Shown piece after piece: positions 7,167 to 10,987 of a stretch of 10,987 nucleotides of DNA (positions are counted from its first letter, which is position 1; each line of letters starts with the position of its first letter). Origin of the DNA: Halovenus sp. (GTDB taxonomy: Archaea > Halobacteriota > Halobacteria > Halobacteriales > Haloarculaceae). The DNA is taken from positions 1-10,987 of the forward strand of contig JAQCNR010000367.1 in NCBI GenBank assembly GCA_028274925.1, written 5' to 3'. Position numbers and translations under genes: made by a program. The notes beneath the pieces were generated by a model. It made no database searches. It saw nothing but the letters and a program-made list of their open reading frames with translations, and had not been told where the DNA came from.

Positions 7167-7224
7167 CGGGCGTGAGCCCGCTGAAAACACACATCGTACT
7201 GGCCGGCGAGGGGGGAGGCCGGCC
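7167..7224 (+). terminator. Two tandem hairpins after the pseudokinase gene
   Basis: Four bases after the stop codon is CGGGC-GTGA-GCCCG (7167-7180), a perfect 5-base stem with a 4-base loop, flanked on both sides by TGAAAAC-like sequence. Twenty bases later comes a 7-base perfect stem GGCCGGC/GCCGGCC (7201-7207 with 7218-7224) around a purine-rich loop. They may mark the 3' end of the transcript or stabilise it. No T run follows directly, so termination itself is uncertain. Confidence 0.4.
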
Positions 7225-7382
7225 GACACCGACGTGATAGCTGACTGGTCAGGCAGTCGCGGATTGACAGGTGTCCCGTTACGTTCGTGATCTGTACTGG
7301 TCTGTCCACCGTATGTTGTCGTTTTTACTCTTCTGTTCCATTTGGGTTGTTGATAGTGGAGTATATATGTTTTTTGTTGACC

Positions 7383-7397
7383 GTGTATCCGATACAC
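7383..7397. repeat. Perfect inverted repeat upstream of the acetyltransferase gene
   Basis: GTGTAT-CCG-ATACAC: 6-base arms with a 3-base spacer and no mismatch. The size and symmetry fit a dimeric winged-helix or ribbon-helix-helix operator. It lies about 90 bases before the acetyltransferase TATA element and about 15 bases after the TATATATG at 7362-7369. Confidence 0.45.
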
Positions 7398-7442
7398 TGA
7401 GGTATTTTAGGAAAGTTAAGGTATGCCGACCGGTCGACGACC

Positions 7443-7464
7443 GTCTGTACAGACAAAGTTTGTC
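7443..7464. promoter_or_regulatory. Overlapping palindromes upstream of the acetyltransferase promoter
   Basis: GTCTGTACAGAC (7443-7454) is a perfect 12-base palindrome. It shares three bases with GACAAA-G-TTTGTC (7452-7464), another perfect repeat with 6-base arms. Together they end 13 bases before the TATA element at 7478, a position used by archaeal activators and repressors. Two overlapping perfect sites suggest a regulator binding in alternative or cooperative registers (inference). Confidence 0.5.
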
Positions 7465-7477
7465 GAAGTGACACACG

Positions 7478-7483
7478 TTTATT
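7478..7483 (+). promoter_or_regulatory. TATA element of the GNAT acetyltransferase gene
   Basis: TTTATT centred 26-27 bases before the ATG at 7507, the spacing of a leaderless transcript. It decides the start against an in-frame ATG at 7423. Confidence 0.6.
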
Positions 7484-7506
7484 GCACACCGGTCCGAACA
7501 GCCGGT

Positions 7507-8232
7507 ATGGAAGTCCGACAGGCCCGATCACAGGACCGACCGTCGATTAGGGACGTCGCGCGGCGCTCGCTACAGACCTCGTACTCGCTGACGCCCTCGG
7601 CAATCAACGGGGCAGTTGAGGAGTGGTACGACGAGAATCGTCTCAAAGATATGCTTTCTGACGAGGACAAGAGTCTGCTCGTCGCGGAGGCCGACGGGCA
7701 GGTTGTTGCGTTCTCGGAGAGTACCCAGACCGACGAGAATACCGCAGAACTACTCTGGATCCACGTTGACCCCAACTACCGTGGGGAAGGCTACGGTGAA
7801 GTGCTCTACGAGCGGACCCGCGACCACCTCGCTGAAAAGGGTGTGACCAGCATTCAGGCCCGAGTGCTTGCCGATAACGCCGGCGGAAATACCTTCTACA
7901 AGGATAAGGGGCTCTCGAAGGTCGGCGAAGAAGAGGTCGATATCGACGGCACGACCTACGTCGAAAACGTGTATTCTGAGATCGAAGAGGAAGGAATCGA
8001 GTCGCTTGACCTGGCCGACCGGACGGTGTTTATCGACCACGACAACACGGAACGGGGCTCAATCGCTCCGTTCCGTGTCATCTACACGGAGGAAGACGGG
8101 AAAGAAATCTACGGCTACTGGTGTACCAAATGCGAAGACCAGGCCAACGCGATGGACGCGATGGGCCGTATCCAGTGTGATAGCTGTGGGAACGCCCGCA
8201 AGCCGACGCGGTGGGACTCTGCGTATCTCTAA
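7507..8232 (+). CDS. GNAT N-acetyltransferase with C-terminal four-cysteine domain (DUF5816-like)
   Basis: 241 residues. Residues 1-156 form a GNAT domain, which transfers an acetyl group from acetyl-CoA to an amine. The strands around LLVAEADGQVVAF (57-69) and ELLWIHVDPNYRGEGYG (81-97) are clear, with the acetyl-CoA pyrophosphate loop RGEGYG at 92-97 and the usual NAGGNTFYKDKGL end segment (124-136). After an acidic linker (157-170) comes a small domain with EIYGYWCTKC and IQCDSC: Cys206/209 and Cys224/227 probably bind zinc. This resembles the haloarchaeal domain I recall as DUF5816; that name is from memory. The substrate is unknown; the zinc module may choose a protein or nucleic-acid target. 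The ATG at 7507 is supported by a TATA element 27 bases upstream and the typical N-terminus MEVRQARSQD. The next gene follows 39 bases later on the same strand. Confidence 0.85.
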   Translation: MEVRQARSQDRPSIRDVARRSLQTSYSLTPSAINGAVEEWYDENRLKDMLSDEDKSLLVAEADGQVVAFSESTQTDENTAELLWIHVDPNYRGEGYGEVLYERTRDHLAEKGVTSIQARVLADNAGGNTFYKDKGLSKVGEEEVDIDGTTYVENVYSEIEEEGIESLDLADRTVFIDHDNTERGSIAPFRVIYTEEDGKEIYGYWCTKCEDQANAMDAMGRIQCDSCGNARKPTRWDSAYL

Positions 8233-8271
8233 CGAAGCGCTCAACTGTTGCTGTTTCTAAGCGCGGACTGT

Positions 8272-8736
8272 ATGAACTCACCGCTGGACCGGCGGGACGT
8301 GTTGCGAGCGAGCACCACGATAACTGTCGGCGCACTCGCTGGCTGCTCGAATCCTTTTGGCTCGGATATCGAGTTTGACGACGACGTACCCGACGCTGTC
8401 GCCGAACACCTCTCCGGAGCAAACAACGTTGATGGCTCAATTACTGACCTGACCGGCCAATCGTCGGTTACAATCGACGTGGGGCCAAACGGTAACTTCG
8501 CGTACAGCCCTGCGCTTGCGCGTGTGGATGTCGGGACGACAGTCACGTGGGACTGGCAGACGAGCGGCCACACTGTCACCAGCGAGTCGACGCCCGGGGA
8601 GTCCTTCGACAGTGGCCTCAGTAACACCGGCTCGACCTTCGAGCAAACGTTCGAGCAAACCGGAAATGTCCTCTATATCTGTGAGCCACACCGGAGTCAA
8701 GGCCACCGTAGTGCACTCATTGTCAGCTCTCAGTAA
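8272..8736 (+). CDS. Halocyanin-like cupredoxin lipoprotein lacking the axial Met
   Basis: 154 residues. Arg pair 7-8 in a Tat-like DRRDVLRAS, a hydrophobic stretch and lipobox LAGC (22-25) indicate a lipid-anchored protein on the outer face. The C-terminal half is a halocyanin-type blue-copper fold: VDVGTTVTWDWQTSGH (85-100) with His100, and VLYICEPHRSQGHRSALIV (133-151) with Cys137 and His140. In the next gene the axial ligand is Met176 (CNPHQAVGM); here the aligned residue is His145 (CEPHRSQGH), and no Met exists after residue 1. Copper binding by His100, Cys137 and His140 is likely; the fourth ligand could be His145 or Gln143 or absent, which would alter redox potential. It would carry electrons outside the membrane. 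The ATG at 8272 is chosen as the first start giving a normal signal; no good TATA is seen, so it may share the acetyltransferase transcript, 39 bases upstream. Confidence 0.85.
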   Translation: MNSPLDRRDVLRASTTITVGALAGCSNPFGSDIEFDDDVPDAVAEHLSGANNVDGSITDLTGQSSVTIDVGPNGNFAYSPALARVDVGTTVTWDWQTSGHTVTSESTPGESFDSGLSNTGSTFEQTFEQTGNVLYICEPHRSQGHRSALIVSSQ

Positions 8737-8825
8737 GCTAGATACCGGACTGGTAAATGCGTGTCGTCTTCACACACCCGATAGTGCGGGATTGAACGGG
8801 AATCGTGTCATCCGTAACCGAAGCA

Positions 8826-8831
8826 TTAAAT
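8826..8831 (+). promoter_or_regulatory. TATA element of the second halocyanin gene
   Basis: TTAAAT in CATTAAATCC, centred 34 bases before the ATG at 8863. Transcription would start near 8855, leaving a leader of about 8 bases without a visible Shine-Dalgarno sequence. This probably drives the halocyanin and iron-sulfur genes together. Confidence 0.5.
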
Positions 8832-8862
8832 CCTATGTGGTCGCTACGCTCGGCTGAAGCAA

Positions 8863-9414
8863 ATGTCCCGAATAGATCGTGACCGACGAAAGTTCTTGGC
8901 TGCGGGGAGCACGGCCGCAGCCATTTCGCTTGCAGGCTGTAGCAGTGTGTTACTCAACCGAATCGGTGGTAGCGGCGACGGCGGTGAAGATGGCGGTGAC
9001 GACGGCGGTGATGGCGGCGGTGGTGGCGGCGGGATGGACCGGGGCGAAAACGTCCCCGAGGCAGTCCACACGTTCCTGACCGAAAACAGCGCTAACCTCT
9101 ACGAAGGCGAAGCCGTCGACGAAACCGGTTCCAGTGAGGTTTCGCTCAGCGTCGGTGCCGGCGAAGGACTGGCCTTCGATCCACCTGCGGTTCTCGTCGA
9201 CTCCGGGACGACTATCACGTGGGAATGGACTGGAGAAGGCGGTGCGCACAACGTTCAATCCACTGGCGACAGTGCGACCGAATTCAGCAGTGGGAGTGCA
9301 CAGGGTGGCCCAGATATCACCTTCTCTCAGACCTTCGAGGAAAGCGGAAACCAGCTGTACCTCTGCAACCCGCACCAGGCTGTTGGGATGTACGGTGCAG
9401 TGATCGTTCAATGA
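8863..9414 (+). CDS. Halocyanin, blue-copper electron carrier, Tat lipoprotein
   Basis: 183 residues. DRRKFLAAG (7-15) is a Tat motif; lipobox LAGC is at 23-26. A Gly/Asp linker (35-57) spaces the globular domain from the membrane. The domain has the full type 1 copper set: His129 in GEGGAHNV, Cys168 and His171 in YLCNPHQAVG, and axial Met176 in GMYGAVIV. Known halocyanins are peripheral single-electron carriers in haloarchaeal respiratory chains, standing in for cytochrome c or plastocyanin. It lies 126 bases after the Met-less paralogue-like gene and 27 bases before the iron-sulfur gene, which has no promoter of its own, so the iron-sulfur protein is the likely partner. The ATG at 8863 is the only start giving a complete signal peptide. 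Confidence 0.93.
   Translation: MSRIDRDRRKFLAAGSTAAAISLAGCSSVLLNRIGGSGDGGEDGGDDGGDGGGGGGGMDRGENVPEAVHTFLTENSANLYEGEAVDETGSSEVSLSVGAGEGLAFDPPAVLVDSGTTITWEWTGEGGAHNVQSTGDSATEFSSGSAQGGPDITFSQTFEESGNQLYLCNPHQAVGMYGAVIVQ
8978..9033 (+). repeat. 12-base tandem repeat in the halocyanin linker
   Basis: Four imperfect copies of a 12-base unit (ACGGCGGTGAAG, ATGGCGGTGACG, ACGGCGGTGATG, GCGGCGGTGGTG) and a partial fifth. Because 12 is a multiple of three, the copies encode a Gly/Asp-rich linker and slippage would change its length by four residues without a frameshift. Confidence 0.7.
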
Positions 9415-9441
9415 CCAACCAGACCCGTTGCGATACAAACA

Positions 9442-10987
9442 ATGAGTACTGAAAATCCAAAAGACACGGAAGACGGCAAACATCCATACGAGACGGACGA
9501 CTCGTTCCACCCGATGGGCGAGCAGTGGGAAGACCGCATGCGCGAAGAACTCGAGGACACCGATTACGACGCGGACCTCGGGATGGAGATGGCGAAAGAT
9601 GCCCAGCGACTCGTCGCGGGCGAACTATCTGAAGAGGAGTTCTACGCGGAGTATCACGACGACGTCAAAGAGGAATTCGAGGCCGACGAGCGCCCGATTT
9701 TCGACGACCTCGAAGGCGTCGACCTCGACGATTTCGAGGACGAATCACTGCTCGAATCGCTGGCTGATGTCGACCTGAGCGCGGACGACGTCTCCCGGCG
9801 TGACATGATGAACAAGATGGGCGCAGCCGGACTGTTCCTCGGCTACAGCGCCTTCGCGACTTACGACAACGGCAACGAAGACGAGGTTCCACAGCTCGTC
9901 GACGGCGTTCGGCCGGCCGACGCAGACGAACGTGAACACCGCTGGGGCATGACAATCGACCTCGACCGGTGTGACGGTTGTCTTGCCTGCGTCTCCGGCT
10001 GTATCGACGAAAACGGGACCTCGACCGGTGCAAACTGGATGTACATCTTCACCTACGAAGATGAGCAGTCCGAGTCCGAGAACCCGAACCAGCTGGTTCG
10101 ACCGTGCCAGCACTGTTCGAACGCACCGTGTGCGAAGGTCTGTCCGGTTCGTGCACGACACGTCCGCAGCAAGGACGGCCTCGTGCTGACGAACTACGAG
10201 ACCTGTATTGGCTGCCGATACTGTCAGGTCGCCTGTCCGTACGGTGTCAACTACTTCCAGTGGGGTGACCCCGACGTGGAGATGGGCCGACTGGAACACG
10301 CCAATCACACGCCGGACGAACTGCGCGAGATGGACTTCGAGGAGCGACAGCAGACGCTGCAGGACGCCAACGACCACGTCTACGACGAGCGTGGCTGGTG
10401 GACCGACAGTCGCCCACCAATCGGAACGATGGGCAAGTGTACGATGTGTCCGTCCCGACAGGACGAGCACACTGACACTCCGAAAGGAACGGTTGCCTGT
10501 CAGGACGCCTGTGACGCACAGGGGATGAGCGCGATTCACTTCGGTGACCTCGACGCTGAGGTCGGCGACGATTACGACCGCGCAGTCCGGTATCTCGAAG
10601 AGCGACAGGCCAAAGCCGACACGAAGGACCGAACCAACAAGTTCGACGCCAACGTCTTCTTCTCCTCGGACGCCGAGGCAGACGGCGAGACGGAGAAAGC
10701 AGCAAGTACGCCGGACCTCAGCGGTGTCAGTCCGGGCTACTACTCGCTAAACCTCGTCCAGCGTGACGGTGCTGGCTCCGAGTGGGGCGTCTACGACACC
10801 GAGGAAGTGCTCGTTACCGACACCATGATGAGCGAGAGCAGCGACTTCGCGAACTCCTCGATTGGCTCGTTCGGCAGCGTTCCGTCCTCGGAACTGCAGG
10901 TGCTCAACACCGAAGGCGAACAGATTCCGGCCTCGCTCGTCTACGACGGCGAACTCGGCGACGGCGAAACGCTCGACGTGACGGCCT
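9442..10987 (+). CDS. Four-cluster [4Fe-4S] ferredoxin-type electron transfer subunit (DmsB/NrfC/PsrB family; 3' end outside window)
   Basis: 515 codons from ATG, still open at the window end. Residues 1-116 are a very acidic extension with little recognisable structure. Then DVSRRDMMNKMGAAGLFLGY (116-135) looks like a Tat motif and hydrophobic stretch. From 168 the ferredoxin core holds four cysteine sets: 177/180/183/187; 222/225/230/234; 255/258/261/265; and 333/336/353/357. This is the pattern of the electron-transfer subunits of DMSO, polysulfide and related molybdopterin reductases and of the iron-sulfur part of alternative complex III. It relays electrons between a molybdopterin or quinone subunit and another carrier. 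About 150 residues beyond the last cluster are polar and probably beta-rich, unlike ordinary DmsB. It lies 27 bases after the halocyanin stop with no TATA between, so it is likely co-transcribed. A catalytic or NrfD-type membrane partner is expected downstream (inference). Confidence 0.88.
   Translation, partial: MSTENPKDTEDGKHPYETDDSFHPMGEQWEDRMREELEDTDYDADLGMEMAKDAQRLVAGELSEEEFYAEYHDDVKEEFEADERPIFDDLEGVDLDDFEDESLLESLADVDLSADDVSRRDMMNKMGAAGLFLGYSAFATYDNGNEDEVPQLVDGVRPADADEREHRWGMTIDLDRCDGCLACVSGCIDENGTSTGANWMYIFTYEDEQSESENPNQLVRPCQHCSNAPCAKVCPVRARHVRSKDGLVLTNYETCIGCRYCQVACPYGVNYFQWGDPDVEMGRLEHANHTPDELREMDFEERQQTLQDANDHVYDERGWWTDSRPPIGTMGKCTMCPSRQDEHTDTPKGTVACQDACDAQGMSAIHFGDLDAEVGDDYDRAVRYLEERQAKADTKDRTNKFDANVFFSSDAEADGETEKAASTPDLSGVSPGYYSLNLVQRDGAGSEWGVYDTEEVLVTDTMMSESSDFANSSIGSFGSVPSSELQVLNTEGEQIPASLVYDGELGDGETLDVTA

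Larger units (their letters stand above)
7164..7506. other. 343-base gene-free, palindrome-dense and partly AT-rich region
   Basis: No convincing coding region. The first part (7164-7260) is GC-rich and holds three perfect stem-forming repeats: 7167-7180, 7201-7224 and 7241-7252 (CTGAC-TG-GTCAG). The middle (about 7310-7420) is clearly AT-rich against its surroundings, with T tracts at 7322-7326 and 7371-7376 and a TATATATG at 7362-7369. The last part carries perfect palindromes at 7383-7397, 7428-7435, 7443-7454 and 7452-7464, then the TATA element of the acetyltransferase gene. A short open frame at 7313-7471 (52 codons, hydrophobic start) is noted but not supported. The region could hold a small RNA, multiple operators, or a remnant of transferred DNA. 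Confidence 0.55.

Noticed and set aside
7313..7471. A 52-codon plus-strand frame starting MLSFLLFCSIWVVDSG, like a small membrane protein.
   Set aside because: Third codon positions are AT-rich, unlike every real gene here; no promoter is placed for it, and it runs through the palindromes upstream of the acetyltransferase. It may simply reflect the AT-rich composition.
7423..7506. In-frame upstream ATG that would add 28 residues to the GNAT protein.
   Set aside because: The added residues have no resemblance to GNAT N-termini, the stretch contains the palindromes and the TATA element, and the ATG at 7507 has ideal leaderless spacing.
8776..8789. CCCG-ATAGTG-CGGG hairpin between the two halocyanin genes.
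   Set aside because: The 4-base arms are too short to support a claim, and no T tract follows.
1..10987. Search for CRISPR arrays, insertion sequences, tRNA or rRNA genes and attachment sites.
   Set aside because: No regularly spaced repeats, transposase-like protein, long terminal inverted repeats or recognisable tRNA cloverleaf were seen by eye on either strand.

Overview
The window is haloarchaeal DNA, most like the family Haloarculaceae or a relative. It is GC-rich and its proteins are strongly acidic. Several exported proteins carry twin-arginine (Tat) signals ending in a lipobox. TATA elements sit about 27 bases before many start codons, which suggests leaderless mRNAs, and the halocyanin-type copper proteins are typical of this group. 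Genus and species cannot be fixed from the sequence alone.

Layout. (1) 1-387: the 3' end of a 2-oxoacid:ferredoxin oxidoreductase beta subunit, followed by a T-rich stop signal. (2) 516-1745: a Tat lipoprotein built of seven FG-GAP-like blades, probably a surface beta-propeller. (3) 5614-1810, minus strand: a tungstate/molybdate uptake operon, wtpA-wtpB-wtpC (binding lipoprotein, permease, ATPase), followed by a ModE-type regulator with two TOBE domains that also has its own promoter. (4) 5760-7163, divergent from wtpA: a protein with a helical N-terminal domain and a kinase-fold C-terminal domain that has lost its catalytic residues, so a probable pseudokinase. (5) 7164-7506: a gene-free, partly AT-rich stretch dense in perfect inverted repeats. 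(6) 7507-8232: a GNAT acetyltransferase fused to a four-cysteine C-terminal domain. (7) 8272-9414: two halocyanin-like Tat lipoproteins; the first has no methionine in its mature part and a His where the axial copper ligand Met should be. (8) 9442 to the window end: the first 515 codons of a DmsB/NrfC/PsrB-type protein with four [4Fe-4S] clusters, a 115-residue acidic N-terminal extension and a Tat-like motif placed after it.

How the parts may fit. The wtp operon would supply W or Mo for pterin-cofactor enzymes, with the ModE protein sensing the oxyanion. The right-hand block looks like the start of a membrane redox complex: the four-cluster protein would relay electrons between a partner off the right edge (typically a molybdopterin or NrfD-type subunit) and the halocyanins on the outer face. 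That link is inference. No tRNA, rRNA, CRISPR array or insertion sequence is visible. The most unusual points are the pseudokinase, the Met-less halocyanin, the internal Tat-like motif and the palindrome-dense gap.
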